Shown in pieces: positions 1-12,897 of a stretch of DNA of 64,000 bases. The DNA comes from Struthidea cinerea. Taxonomy: Eukaryota; Chordata; Aves; Passeriformes; Corcoracidae. The notes below the pieces were generated by a model. The model worked only from the letters and a program-made list of their open reading frames with translations, searched no databases and was not told the DNA's origin. Each line of letters starts with the position of its first letter. Within the stretch, counting starts at the first letter, position 1. The position numbers and the translations under genes were made by a program. The stretch is from NCBI GenBank assembly GCA_013397865.1, contig VZTI01004088.1:5378849-5442848 (forward strand), given 5' to 3'.

Positions 1-3000
1 TACAGAAACACTATCAATCAAATGTTAAAGCCTTCATAAGCTCTATGTAGGTGAGTTCATTCTCCTTCTTTTTTATCTTTGGATGTCTTGCAGAGTGCTT
101 CGTTTGGAGAAAGACCTAAAAGCCACATTGGGTAACTAGAAGGGATAAAAGGGTAAACCTGTCTGTTCATATTTGCCAGCCTTCAACATGGAGAACACAG
201 CAAGCATTCTGTCAAGGAAAATGAGGATATTCTTTTTGCTTCTTTGAATCCTCAAAAGATGCATCTTCTTTGTAATAGAAAAGAAGTACCTCAATACTTA
301 AGTCAAAATAGCAAACTTTTCAAAGGCCAGAAACTTGAAGCTGGTCATGAGACTAGTGAATTGCATATTGTACGATTGTTTGATATGGCATAAAACAGAG
401 AGAACCTGAAAAATTTTGTCTTCAAAATGATGGATATGGACAGTCCTTTTCCACAAAGCAACCTTCAATTATAACAGCAGGACTTGTGCTCAGCAGAATA
501 AAAAAAGTCTTCCCACTATCTGGAGTGAAGCTCCCTCCAACAGTCATGGTTGATTCTCTTATCTTATACAGAGACATTAATTCTTCTCCAGCACACATAA
601 AACAATTCACATAGAGAGAACTCTTCACCTACAGAGGAATATTCACATACACACTGTTAAAGTCGGGTTAAAGATGTCACTTACCCAGACGCACACAAAA
701 AAAGAGAAATATTCAGTGTTAAAGCACCTGCTTGTTCCTTAATTCATGCTTTTGCAGGAAAACATATTGGTCTGTGGGTTACATAAGCTAACATATAACA
801 CCAAGACATTTGTGATGCTGTGAGTGAGTACAAAGACTAAGGATAGTATCCCCATAAATGAGGCTAAAGGAATTACTCTCAGGCAACTATCTGAAAATCC
901 AGACTTCAGGATTGATTACATAAGAAGTCATTTTGTCCTCATATTTCATGTTTTTATGTGTTTTAGAAATAAGAGAGGATATTTTGTGTAAACTTTCTTA
1001 ATTAAAACTCAAGTGAAGCTCGTTTTCTTTTTAAGATGTAATATTCGACAATTCCTGTGTATGGACTGTCTGGTAATGTAAATGCCACGCAGTATGTACC
1101 AAGTCCATGTTCTGTAATGTCAAGGACTATGGTACCATAGGGGCTCTTTAGTATGCAAATTATTGACACAATAGAACATAGCAACTCTTTTGAAATCGTT
1201 ATGTTTTACTGTGTCAGGGTGTCATTGAGGACTCTTTAATCTAAGATTTCTTGAGAAGATAAAATCTAATAGTTCCTCTGGAACTATAAAGTTCTCTGAT
1301 GTCATCGGCTATATGGACACTCCTTATTACAGTATGAAGATTATTAATACACTGACTCTAATGATTTTGTGACTCCTTTGTGGTCTGTTATGACTATCTA
1401 GAATTTTATAAGGTTGGTCATCACCATGGGCATGTGAGTCTCCACCACAAAAAATTATCTTCCTTATTGGTTCCTTCTGCCATCCTCTCTGTAACGATGC
1501 ACCAACTAATTGCTGGTCTTTAGAGGGAAAAAAAACCCCAACCCGCAACGCATTGTAAATGTAGAATCTAGTGCTTTGAAACACTTTTAAAGAATTTGAG
1601 TCCAACAGCCTCACTTTGCCTTTAGTTTGGAGAAATTGTGGTGGCCAAACATATTTCATCTAGTGGTGTCAGTGGAAATTTGCCCAGTATAACTCTCTTC
1701 ACAGGCAAAGAAATTTCACTCCCTAATTCTTTTTATGGAAACTACTTGCAGTGTTGTCTGGGTGTCCACGTCTGTGCATGTCAACATGAATATTTCACTC
1801 CTATTAGCTGCAAGTTTCCCTCCAGAGCAGACACCGAAAAGACAAATAGCTGAAAAAGAAAACCAAATACAGCAATTTGCATTTTAGACTGATGATCTGC
1901 CTCAAAACCAGAAGCTCTGAACTCTGTTCCATCTCATAAGCTCCAGGAGTCCTTGCTGCGTTTCCCCAGTGAATCTGGAATTTGCATAGCTATGGACTCA
2001 CAACCCTTGGCTTACCCTATCCTAAATCTCTTTGGGACTGATACTCAGCTGAGATCCAGGATTACTAGGATTTAAATATATACTGAATGCAAAAGTGGGG
2101 AGGTGCAGGAATTTCTGCAGCAGCTACATAAGGCAAGCCTTCATGATGTGTGACAACAGAGTCCCTGCCATCTCTCAGCTGGAGAGATATAGGGCAGGAT
2201 TTTTTCATTAGTCCTTAAGTGGACCCTTATGCCTATAAAGCTCTTTTTTATCTTTCTCATTATTGTTGTACCTTACTCAGCATATGCTGTAAATTTATGT
2301 ATTTATAAAATTTTGTTTCTATAAAGTATATGCTCTAATTTGTGCTGATTTCTTTACTATTTTACCCAGGACGCTGCCTGAAAACACACAGATATTGTTA
2401 CCGTGTAATATTGTTAGGTATTCTTTATGTACCACAGGGCAAGCCCACTGTTCTTTATACTACAAGAGCAGACAATCAAAAAAACAATCTCAGAGTCAAC
2501 AATAACAGGACGAAACGAGGAGGCAGGACTGGTCAGCAAGAAGAGACATGGTCAGTACCCATTAGCAGCTTCCTTGGTTGCATTTTTTTGGTAATCATTA
2601 CAGAAAATGCCTTTCAAGAAAGAACTTGAAAGAGTACAATATGAACACCAGAAACACATCAACCAGGCAGGAAAGTTTTGTGTTCAAGTTAAAATAATGA
2701 CTGATGGAAGTGACATTCTAGGCCTGAGATAATATCCCAAAAGAAAAACCCAGGAAGTAGAGGAATCTGTGAGCATCTTTGAGGGTAATGGGAAACACTG
2801 AATGCAAAAAAAGTGTTTGGAAGGATCCAAATAAAGTGGAGAGATGGTCAGTGCATTAGTCTCAACGATAATCTCTGAGGAGCATTTTAGGTAGATATTA
2901 TTCTTGCAGGATTTAATCTGGTCAAAGCCAGAGACATGTCCAGAGACAGGAATACAAAACAATAGGAACAGGAATGCATTTCACAGTGTGAAGAGCAAGG

Positions 3001-4246
3001 AGAGGGTATAATCTGAGGACATTATGCAACAAGTGTTTGCAAGATTTGAAACATACAGCTAAGGAGGTTGTGTTTACTGTTCTCTTTATCAGCCCTGTGT
3101 GCACTGTGGAGAGATTGGAGAAGGAGCTAAACCGAGCCCTTTCTGAGTGATCTGCAAATCCAGCAGTTAAAACATGGTACTACTGAGAATCCAAGGAGAC
3201 AGTTACAACTTCTCAGGATTTAATGTGCACTTTGGAAAGCCAGGAATGTGGGTGTCTGCTGTGATTTCAAACTTAAGACAATTTTCAGCTGAAGGCTGAT
3301 GTAGGACTGCAAACTTCTGTATCATCAATGTTCAATAGGAACTGTCAGTGTTTTCTGTAAACATTTCTCAACATAGCCCCTAAACTGCATTGACTTATAT
3401 CACATCCACCTAACTGTGCATAATGCACACTGAAAAACATTAGGAAATTAGACTGTGTTATGGTAGACTAAAAAAGGTTGTATTTTGAAGAAAATTAGTA
3501 AAATCCTTTCAAATATTTTTCAAGCCGTTTAGCAGCACTCAATGTGGTGTATATTTGGAAAGCTTCCAGAGCAGCAGCATGCACACACTGCATGTGGTTT
3601 AGTGTCTGTGTAATCCTTATTTAATTTGCAAAGGTCAACAGATAGATTTGTTCTCTTAAGAGACTCAACATATATGCATATATATTTAGGCTCTTTATAT
3701 GTCCTATATGCCTGCTTCAAAATTCTCTATTTTCTATATATTGCTAGATAGATGTTGCATCACTGAAGTAAAGGCCAGTTTTCCCTTCTTTGTCAGAGAA
3801 GAAACTGTCCTTGTAAACAGTTCTGCATAAGCTCAAATTCTGCCTGGTTGTTCAGAAGTTGCCAGAGACAACTTCAGAACCAGTACACTTAAAAAACATC
3901 CTGCTTTCATGGTCAGCTCCTGATAAGCAGATTCAGCATTTTTTCATACGACTTCATTTTAAATTGTGCTGACACTTTGCTAATTTGTTTCTTCTTGTTG
4001 GAATATGCAACCTCTTTTCCAGACCAATAGATTCAGCCAGTGATAATTCTTACTTTTCTTATTTTATTGGGAAAAAAATATCCTTGAGCTGAGTGATCAA
4101 CATCTGTTTTCACTCAACCTGTGGTTATTTTGATTAAAAGTATGTTTCAATGGTAGGTCAAAAACTATGATCAGACTCTTGACTACCAAGGTCATAAATC
4201 AATTAAAATAAGGTTGCAGAAGTTTAATGGCGTGGCAGGAGAGGAG

Positions 4247-4247
4247 N
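4247..4247. other. single ambiguous base (n)
   Basis: The only non-ACGT character in the window. It marks an unresolved or low-quality position and suggests a draft assembly. It does not fall in a feature of interest. Confidence 0.99.
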
Positions 4248-4399
4248 ACGCATCTAAATATCCTCCTGCATGAACTGAAAAATTGTTTCTAATCCATCTA
4301 AGAAACTGTAACAAATAACTTTTGTTCGAGCTAGCCAGGTGCAGTACAGCCCAGAGGGGTCCTGGTCAAACTTCCACCAGTAGGAACCAGCACAGAGTT

Positions 4400-4425
4400 T
4401 TTCCATTGACTCTAATGGGGTTTGT
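4400..4425. repeat. ancient palindromic repeat relic (short)
   Basis: Contains ccattgactctaatgggg, a near-palindrome of the CATTGACTTCAATGGG class. I recall that motif as the core of old interspersed repeats in turtle, crocodile and bird DNA. The match is short and the flanks add little, so this is a weak call. Compare the better-preserved relatives at 42644-42716, 47288-47360 and 53661-53700. Confidence 0.4.
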
Positions 4426-4609
4426 TGTGTTGCTCAGTGATGATTTGAGAATAATGGGGAAGCTGGCAACCGAAAGCTTCTCTGATTCACTACAACAAGG
4501 ACAGACTTACTCACTGTAGGAGTGCACAGATGATTAGTTTCTGCAAAATTTGATGAAAACCTGAAAAATTTGTCCATGGCCTCTTTGATGTGAATGGGCA
4601 AAGTTGCCT

Positions 4610-4762
4610 ATAGTGCTGGGTTCAGTCCTGGGCTCCTCGGAACAAGAGAGACATGGAAATACTGGAGACACTCCAAAAAAGGGCCACAAAAGTGTTTAAG
4701 AGACCAGAGCACCTCTCCTGTGAGAAGAGGCTGGGAGAGTTGTGAATATGAAGAGAGAGGGG
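4610..4762 (+). mobile_element. CR1 LINE fragment, 3' region
   Basis: The segment reads like the 3' region of chicken-repeat-1 LINEs in sense orientation. In order it has ctgggctcctcggaacaaga, a gacatggaaatactggag block, gggccacaaaa, agagcacctctcct, and gaggctgggagag. These correspond to conserved CR1 blocks as I remember them, with many substitutions. The copy is truncated at both ends and runs into a GA-rich simple repeat at about 4751. It encodes no usable protein, and the open frame across it is an artefact. CR1 is the dominant LINE of birds and other sauropsids, so this supports the avian assignment. Confidence 0.85.
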
Positions 4763-4788
4763 AGGGGAGGAGAGGAGAGGAGAGGAGA
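4751..4788 (+). repeat. (GGAGA)n / GA-rich simple repeat
   Basis: Purine-only tract made of gagagg, ggggagg and aggagagg units, directly after the CR1 fragment. It may have grown from the purine-rich part of the CR1 sequence. Confidence 0.85.
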
Positions 4789-5770
4789 TCACCTAACAGA
4801 ATGTGCATCCCCAACCACCACACAAGTTCATACATTGCAAGAGATGTGTCATACACAAAATTAATCATTAAGAAGTCTTTCTTTTGTGGCAATCATACAA
4901 AGTGTCCCAGAGGGAAACCAAAGAAAAAGTTTAATTGTATACAGTCACCTAAATTGTAAAATCAAAGTTTTGAAATTAAAACACTGATCTATTAATAAAA
5001 AAACCCAGAATATTCCCTTTTGTAACAGAAATTTACTAAATTAATTGTGAATAATTAAATTAGAAGAAAATAATTTTGAAAAATTGAAAATATGAGCAAG
5101 TAAGTGAAAACCATTCAGTCTTACCACATGACGCCATACTGCTTTTGCAGGAACAAAGCCCACTACCAGATACCCTATAAAGTACCTCATCAACATAACA
5201 TAGCTCTTATTAACTCATATTTCTTTAATTCTTTGTTATGGATTATAACGCAGGTTGCTGAGTCACAGCATATCTCTTTTCCCAAATCTGTGAAGTCTTA
5301 CAACTCCAAATATCATCTACCAACTCCCTTTATTCATACTTAATTCTTCTGATCCATGCACTGTTTAGAGATATTTTTCTCTTAAAAATTACTTTTTGCT
5401 CTTAGAGCATTGCTTCTTTTAGCACAGCATATCTGAAACAAACAGAAGAGATGCCTCAATTTTTGATTGAAAATACTCTCATGTTGGGAATTTTTGAGTC
5501 AATCAAACCATGAAAACAACAAAAGTTAGAATGACATGATTTTAAAATAATCACATAGTAGTCAATTTCCAACGTTGGAAGTGAAAACTTCTGAATTTCT
5601 AAACCATAAAACATCCCTGACCTTCAGTTTTACATGTGTTGTGGATTTCAGCTAATAGGCATATCCTGGGGAAAAAAAAAAAAAAAAAAGAGGAGCTATG
5701 GATGTAGTATAACAACTTATTCAATCTCTGAAAATAAAGAAATATTCTTTCCTTTGCCAATTTTGAATGC
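4789..5770. other. anonymous AT-rich stretch with poly-A
   Basis: No gene or recognisable interspersed repeat. An uninterrupted run of 18 A lies at 5672-5689. I see no poly-A signal at the right distance upstream of it, so it does not look like the tail of a retrocopy. Confidence 0.6.
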
Positions 5771-5922
5771 AATTATTTCTATTATTTTTACTTTAGCAGT
5801 GCCTTAGGGACCTAAGTGAGATCAGATCCCCTTTGCAAACACAGTGGGAAAGTTCTTGCCTTAAAGATTTTTCAGCCTATATAGGCTATGCAGACAAAGG
5901 GTGAAGATGGGAACAGAAGCGC
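5771..5922 (+). mobile_element. MIR-like ancient SINE relic
   Basis: Reads in order like the sauropsid MIR-type element I remember: an ATT-rich lead, then cagtgccttagggacctaag, gagatcagatcccctttgc, gcaaacacagtgggaaag, tgccttaaagatttttcag, and gcagacaaagggtgaagatg. The corresponding consensus blocks are the 'tagtgcctagaggcccc', 'ctgtacaaacac', 'ccctgccccaaagagcttaca' and 'gacaaagggtggga' segments. Block order and spacing are kept, which makes chance unlikely. The copy is heavily diverged and certainly inactive. Confidence 0.75.
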
Positions 5923-8900
5923 TGTAGTGTGCTCAGAGATATACAATGGGCTGCAGCAGATCTGCCAACAGATTTAAAGTTGCTGCCCCTGTGTTCTCAA
6001 CCTTGACCAGGTTGGCTCAAGAATAATGTTCTCTCACAATGAACTGCAGAAATACATCAGTGTAATACTGAGACTTAATGCGAACTGTGCCTCTGGTGAG
6101 AGCCCATATTCATCCACATGAGCAACATAATTTCCACATGGTCGTAGACATTTTCAATTAAGGGAAAAAAATTGTTACAGACTTTCAGCATTCAGCCCTT
6201 CTAGCTTATAATGGCTGCTGAATCTCAAAATGACACTTGGATCTCAGAGAACCAGTAGAAAAGAGAGATTTGCTTGCAAATAAATCCAAGTGATTCATGG
6301 GGGTTTCTCTTTCAGCACTGTGTCTATCAGTGTTGTTATGTGGCAAAAAAAACTTGCATATTTACTTACAAATGGTTAATTCCATAAGTCCACACTTGGT
6401 CAGAAAGCAGTTCCAAGACATAATAATGTTTTTCTAGCCAACATGCAAGTTCTCTTATAAAGACACAGTTATGTCAGGGGATCTTTTTTTTCATGAAGCA
6501 TGTGACAATAAGATATTAAAGGATGATATATTTTTCACAATTTGTACTAAAATTGCTTTATACCATATTAAGGACCAAATTGTGACATTTCCCTCACTTC
6601 GGGGCCTGCTGTCTTACTGCACAAATCCTCCAGTGAAATTCAGTAGACTGTTGAATATGCCTTTGTATGAATCAAGGTTGCACTTGCAACAACTTAGTCC
6701 TAAATTTGTGCTTTACATTTAGTGTTATCCTTTTTTTGAGGACTGGCAAGATGCATTTCTGCAAAGCATTTGTGGTACAAGGAGCCTTAAGAATGTAGCC
6801 TAAAAAGTTCTAAAAAGAACCAAAGAAAGGATTTGTAGGCTGAGAAAACAACCAGTCGTCTTGATCTCACTTGTAGCAAATAGCGTGTTGAAGGCTGAAA
6901 ACACAAATTAAATAGGGTGGTGTACCTTGCAAGTAAAACTTTTTTCATTTGCTTCCTTAGATTATTTGGTTTAATGAGGTCTTTGTTAGCAAGAAAAATT
7001 TACTAGAGCTCATTAAGGAAGCCCCAAAATAATTCCAAGTCCTGAAACTGGGAAAGGAGCATCTCTCTGCCTGAGCTGTGCACTGTCAGCTCCCACTGGT
7101 TTCAGGAGGTGCTCAGAATCAGGAAGAAGATAATCATCACCTCACACAAATGGGACTTTTTTTCACTGGAATGCTGAGGTTGGCTTTCAAGGAGTCAAAC
7201 TCTCCACCCAGTTTACTCCCTGGATTCAGCCTACAGCTTCATCTAGAACTGGTTATTCCAAACTCAGCACTGGAGGATAAAGCCCTCCTTTTTTCTTATT
7301 TCCCCTGTTAAGTGCTCCTGTGTACTTTTCCCAGACTAAACAGGCAACCCTGACCTGCAGCCATCTACTCTCACACAAACAATTAACTTAAAGCATGTGT
7401 CCTAACATGAATTTTGGCTCCACAGCAACCTAGCATTCCTATGGGAAACAACCCAAATTAATAACAGCCTTCTTTCTGGAATACCTGAAGTGCCCTCTCT
7501 TAAAAGAGAGAGATAAGAACACTCTTTTTTTTCCCCCTTTGGACTAAACCAATTGATTTTTGGCTTAGAATGGTCTCCCACAGAACACTTATAATACTTG
7601 CTGTAATGAATACAGTCAGCATCTATGTTCCTGTATCACATCACTGTTTTCCCTAAGAAAACATGAGAGCTAAAACACTAATCTGATTTCCAATATAATA
7701 ACCCATTTTCACATGCTCTCACTAGTCAGTACTCTATTTGGATTGGGTCCAAAAGAGATGTAAATGTGCTGGGTTTGTTTCTCCCCACCTCCTTGAAAGC
7801 TCGAGTCAGATCATCTTGTCGTTTCAAAACATATCAAAGTAGAGGAAAAAAACATGCATTTGTTCCCATAATTTTGAAAACAATTTCAGAATTATTTTGC
7901 TCCTCTGAATAAATCTCCTGGTCTAGTTGCATTAGTGGTCTCTCCTATGAGATGAACAAAAAGCCGATAGCTGTATGTATCTGAGGTACCAAACTTACTG
8001 AGACAGATCTCTTCTTTTGAGCACTCCTTGGGTGCACTTGAACTCAGAGTTCAGCTTGAGCCTCATAAACTTCACAGGGGCATTGATGTCAGAGAAAGCA
8101 CGTGCTCTCCACTTCCCCACCCTAAGCTATGAAACCTTTTTCTTCTTCATTAAAACACGTTTAAAGGCTACAGATACGATGGAGTCCTGTGCCTTCAGCT
8201 GTCTTCAATTGCCTTTGGGGACTGTGCATCAGCACTTTCTTCTACTGTTTCTTCTGAAAAACAAAATATCCTTTGCACTCACCACAGACCAATTCAGATT
8301 TGTACCATTCTACTGCATCTCTTAACAAAGCCTAAAAACGACCCCAGGAAAAGGCAGTAAAAATATGTAATTTCCCATTTCCTAGAAGAACGTGTTCTTG
8401 CTCTTTTTATTCAGCCTTTACCAATGAAACTCTTGCTTTTTGTCTGTTGAGGTGGGGAATGCTTAAGGTCTCGGGACATGATTCTCTGAATGTTTGCCTG
8501 GGTTATTCTTATTCCTACTCTACATTCTGCTGATTTCAAAACCCAAAAATACCCACATGACATGCAGTGCAATGTTCCCCGTGAATGGTGTCCACTCTTG
8601 TATGCAAGATAGGAGAAAAGAGCTGAAAAAGCACCTGGAGGTCCCTGCAAGGACACATGCTTTCTTCCCTGCAGAAGTCACCATTTGCCATTCTCCCTTA
8701 ACTCACCCATGATATTAATGGGATCATGAAGGGCAATCCTCCGTCCTTGGGTAGAGGGGGTCAAAAGCTAGTTGTTAAGGGGGGAATGTGGCAGGAGTTC
8801 TCATTCTCTGTAGTTGGTCCTTTCTCCCAAGCTCACAGTCCAGCAGGGAAGAGAGTTTGTTCGTGAACCAACACCTCATTTTTCAGGATGTGCAATGCAG

Positions 8901-9610
8901 GTATTGGAGACATTAGCAATGTGCATCAAGGTGGTTTAAAATGAGATAGATTGTGTGAATCAGTCACAAAATAGGTGGGAAAATTACACTTCATCTTCAG
9001 CTCCTTGTTTAGAACTATTCAGGTAAATTCCAGTAAACATCAGAGGAACTCTGGGAAGTTAAAGTTTCCAATTTGGCCTTTTGTTTTAAATGCCACTGCA
9101 ACAAAGTTACAATAAAGATGTAAAGACTGTGACTCCTTTTGACTCCTTTGGCAATGTTAATTCAGCTGCCTGAACTTCCAGAATATTTTTCCCTCAGTTT
9201 CAAATGTCCCACCACACACACTCCACAAAATACTGTGCATTTCTATGCACCAACTAAATGTTGCTTTGCCAGCCATTGCTTTTGTGTCTTTTAATGTCTT
9301 TAATTTACCTATGCAACCTTAAGTTCACATTCCCATACATATAAATATATCTCTATCTACTTTTTTAATTCAATGTATTAAAATCCTGCTTCAGGCTTCT
9401 CCTCTGATCATCCTCTTCCCATTTATCTTTCAGACAGCAATAAAAATATGTAAATATTAAGCCACAAAAACTATATTACTGTAATTTTAAGGATGTGACT
9501 AACACCCACAAAACGCCAGAGGTTTCAAAGTCAAGGCTGCATGTTGAGCCTGGCTCTTTCAACACTCATGTTAAGTAAAATTCAATTAAAAAAGCTCTGA
9601 TGAGTTGAAG
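5923..9610. other. anonymous stretch, no supported gene
   Basis: No coding region or RNA gene recognised. The only repeat relic I see is at 7085-7122. Open frames here (up to about 102 codons at 8017-8325) look random and overlap frames on other strands. A perfect 9-base unit, gactccttt, is repeated in tandem at 9131-9149. Confidence 0.55.
7085..7122 (+). repeat. ancient palindromic-class repeat relic
   Basis: The stretch gtcagctcccactggtttca followed by ggaggtgctcagaatcagg parallels the 'CAGCTCCCATTGACTTCAGTGGG...GGTGCTCAGCACC...AATCAGG' sequence I remember from old sauropsid repeats. It is related in type to 47288-47360. It is short and diverged. Confidence 0.55.
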
Positions 9611-9710
9611 ATAAGATTATTTTACTACCACTACTACTTGTAATAGTTGAATTATGGGAGTGTTTGCAACCTTAGCAGTGTCCACGCACCATGGACCAGA
9701 ACCCAGTTTC
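9611..9710 (+). mobile_element. MIR-like ancient SINE relic, 5' part
   Basis: A run of tactaccactactacttgta followed by ttagcagtgtccacgcacca, then atggaccagaacccagtt, parallels the 'ATTATTATTATTGTAGTAGCACCTAGGAGCCCCAGTCATGGACC' and 'AGGACCCCATTG' segments of the same MIR-type family as 5771-5922. Only this part is preserved. Diverged and inactive. Confidence 0.55.
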
Positions 9711-10154
9711 TGCTGACATGAATACAGCCTGGTTTTGGGGGAAGCTGCAAAAATTGAATAAGTAGCCACCTCTCCATCGCTTTCTCTGAGATTCTGTAAC
9801 CCTGAGCCTCTTTACACAGCAGAGAACAGCTAAAGGCTGGTCTAGTTTATCACAGTTGTTAAAAGACCCAGGAAAACAGAAGGATCAGAAGTATGTAGGT
9901 GAAAGCTAGCAAAAAATTGAAGCTCTGTATCACTAGCAGCTATTCACAGGACTTGAGAACAGCAACCATTAAATGGACAGTTTAGGATAATGGGCAAACT
10001 CTCCTAATATCTGTACTGAAAGACCTTTAGGTACAGGTGATGAGAGGATATTAGAAGACTTAGGGCTCGCACGTCTGAGCGTCCATTCATATGCATGCAA
10101 AGTGAGCAAATAAAAGATTACAATGGTAGTAAGTGTGTGATAAAGTGCAATGCT

Positions 10155-10305
10155 CTCTCCGTAGCTATCTCAAGTGCTTTACAATATTAACTGATCAAGC
10201 CTCCCACAGATTATTTGCAAGTATGCATCACTATCTGTAGTCTACAAATAGTTTTACATGACTTGCACAGGGTAGCAGAATGAGACTGGTGAAATCACAT
10301 ACTAT
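10155..10305 (+). mobile_element. MIR-type SINE relic, core and tail
   Basis: Clear block order of a MIR tail: ctcaagtgctttacaatatt, aactgatcaagcctcccaca, tatgcatcactatctgtag, tctacaaatagttttacatg, acttgcacagggtagcagaa. These follow the MIR blocks 'agcgctttacatgtattaa', 'ctcatttaatcctcacaac', 'tattatccccattttacag', 'gacttgcccaaggtcacaca'. The copy is diverged but keeps spacing. Such elements predate the split of mammals and birds. Confidence 0.75.
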
Positions 10306-12108
10306 ATGTCAGGCAGTGCGTGGCAGTTCTTTGCTGCTTAGAGTAGACGCAACAATTCCCCTTTGTACTTTGAGACGTTTCCAAATCTCTGTGTGCAAAA
10401 CAATAGATTGCAAAAGGAATTATGTATAAGGAACTTTCTAGAAGCAAACTAAAGGAGAATCTTGCTGATATTTGGGGCTAGGCTGACAACTAAAGCCTGA
10501 GTGACCAAAATGTGTCTTATCTAGTAGTCCTATTGAATTGTGTTCAAAGTTGGGTAGGTAGAAACCTTCTTCTCAAAGAACAGGATTTTCAATTATCTCT
10601 AGTGTCTTACAGGTAGATTAAAGGACACACTTCCTTCTTCACTGGAAAACAACAGTAGTAATCCCCAAAAATTTGCTAAAACTCTCTGTCAATATTCAAA
10701 ATCATACAGCTAGTGAAAATACATTGCTTCATTTACTCTTAGGAAAATTACCAACATAAGCAGTTGGCACTTGTAATTTACTACAAACTGCCCTCTTCGT
10801 TGGAGGCAAAGCTTTTCAGAATCAAGCTGAAGATAAAAATTTATTGCTTTTTATCAACCGTCTTTGAAAATCAGGCCCCAAAGTCCTAATTAACTAACAT
10901 TAGCAGTTCAGTACCTTATGGAGCAAACAGTATCAGATCTGAATTAAAAATGGGTATATCTCTGTCCCAAACCTGTGTTCAATCTCTGATAAAGAGTGAA
11001 GTTACAAAGAGAGTATTAATTAAAGTAAGGTGTTTTCCTTATATAGTTCTGTTGTATATGTGTGCTTAGTGGAAGCAGATTTTTTTTTCTCCAAAGGCTA
11101 ATGCAAAGAAATTAGCAAAACGAAGAAAAAGTGCATTTTAAGTAGGAATACTTATCCCTCTATATTTTCTATTACTTTTCATATTTAGGCTTTGGAAACA
11201 CTTATAAAAGAAATCAGAACAACACTATGGAAAGCAAATAGCTAATTCAAAGCAGCCACATGGAAGCCTATCTAGTAGTTAACACATTGTATGTACCACC
11301 GGTTTCAAGTGTCAGATTCAAAAAGCATCAACTTGTTCTTGGAAGCTGCTTTACCACCACGTGGGGAAGGGGCAGCAACACAGATTGGTCCCCAGACAAC
11401 AGAGTGACACTATTCCCTGCCAGCCTACCACTGCCTAAAAAACCCACCCTTAGCTGGGTCCAATGGCTTTGCAGGGAAGAACAGAGAAATTACATATGTG
11501 CTCTACTTATCTATTTATAATTTGCTTATTTATTTTTACACTGTCTCATTTTCAGCAGGCAAATCGGCATGCATGTTGTCATTTTGATAGGGAATTAGTA
11601 TTTAAATGTGGAGACATAAACATAGTGGCAACCAGATATGGACCAGTAGCTATGTAATCACTCATCTCAGCAAGGAAAATTACAAGAACTTCTGCTATCA
11701 ACACTCTGGTGCTTCAGCTATAGGCCTGTAAACTGTATCAAACCCAAGACTTACTCCATCAGTTACAAAACACGGTGTGTTCATTTGCCTTGAAATATAA
11801 ACAAAATACATGGGAGGGAGGAGCCTGTTTGCAATGACTTCTTTTAAATTCCTTCCCCAACAATCCCACACAATGTACAACTACTGGCATTGTAGCGGTT
11901 TAATCTTGTCTTCTCAAACCACAATAAATATCTTGGTCACGACCTTAATGAAGTACATAGTTCTGATTTTGATCTTATATTAACTTTTCACAAGTCAGAA
12001 GTTCCTCTTGATTTAAGCTAGTATGTAGAGAGATCAGAGTCAGACATATATCTAGAAATCTGCTATAGATCTCTGGGCATATTTCAGTACTTCACAAAGA
12101 CACACAGG
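10306..12108. other. anonymous stretch, no supported gene
   Basis: AT-rich unique-looking sequence. One short stretch, ctttgaaaatcaggcccc at 10862-10879, resembles the end of the old palindromic repeats seen elsewhere, but alone it is too short to call. No gene recognised. Confidence 0.55.
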
Positions 12109-12386
12109 TTGTCTTTTGGTTTTGGTTTTGGGTTTTTCTTGTTCTTTTTTTCTTCTGGCAACCATTGTGGTCTCCTTCATAAAAGGTTGTGAGAGGACAT
12201 AGATTCAGACATGCTGGAATGTAGTCTAATCTCCTCATTTTGATCTTTAGAAAATTAAGATGTCTTTATTTACTTTTCTTTTTTATACACATTGTCTTTC
12301 AAAATATAAATACTTTAAAAGAGGAGAGAGAGGTTGGAAATAGATACAAAAAAAAAAACAAAAAAACCCAAAAAAACAAAGAAAGA
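12109..12386. repeat. T-rich/GGTTTT tract and A-rich/CCCAAAAA tract
   Basis: Around 12109-12156 the plus strand is built of ggttttggttttgggttttt units. At 12348-12386 the opposite composition appears (A runs interrupted by CCC). The two low-complexity blocks face each other about 190 bases apart. They belong to a class of G/T-rich tracts that recurs in this window (see findings). Confidence 0.7.
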
Positions 12387-12896
12387 AGACATTGTTTTAA
12401 TTGTCTAACCAGCTCAACCTTTGGGAGAACAACCCTAACCTTTGGACAGATGCCAAAAACTGCCATTTAGGTATTTACATCTGTTTATCCTCTCAGTCAA
12501 ATGTCTTTTGTCTTAGGTTTGACATGGGATTACAAATGTTCTGACCCCTACAAGCGGTTCTCAAACATTGTATAAAGGACTCCTTTTCCCTTTTTCTAAA
12601 AGGACGAACACATACTTTTATCCTCCCTTATTCCTCAGTACCAGTTATATGCTTCTGAGGCAGTTGTTGACAAGACCTGCATAATTCAGTTTATGTGTGC
12701 GACTAGAATTTCTCAAAGGCCCTGCTGGACTTTGCAGTCAGTCTGTTAATTGTCTACAACTCCATCCTAAGTTGTCAATATATGCTTTTACGTTGCTAGC
12801 ACTGCCACATGTGGCATACAAATGTTATGGCTCTTCCAGAATTTGGTTGAGGATTGTTGTAAGACCTAGAAGTCTATCCAGACTGGAGAAAAATTC
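12387..12896. other. anonymous stretch upstream of a poly-A tract
   Basis: No gene recognised. The 3' end of this stretch leads into an ATTAAA and a 21-A tract and could be the body of a degraded retrocopy. I recognise no parent transcript. The open frame at 12697-12909 has no known domain. Confidence 0.4.
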
Positions 12897-12897
12897 A

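Larger units (their letters stand above)
1..4609. other. intergenic or intronic stretch, no supported gene
   Basis: AT-rich unique-looking DNA. Short open frames on the minus strand near 422-628, 1002-1184 and 1327-1659 read somewhat like protein but have no recognisable domain, no shared frame and no convincing splice sites. They are within what chance gives in AT-rich DNA. A single ambiguous base lies at 4247. I recognise no interspersed repeat here apart from the short motif at 4400-4425. Confidence 0.6.

Noticed and set aside
4594..4959. 121-codon plus-strand frame
   Set aside because: Lies over the CR1 3' end and a GA-rich simple repeat; not a gene.
12540..12580. Sequence around caagcggttctcaaacattg, similar to a repeat motif I recall from turtles
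   Set aside because: Only about 18 bases agree, with no supporting flanks.
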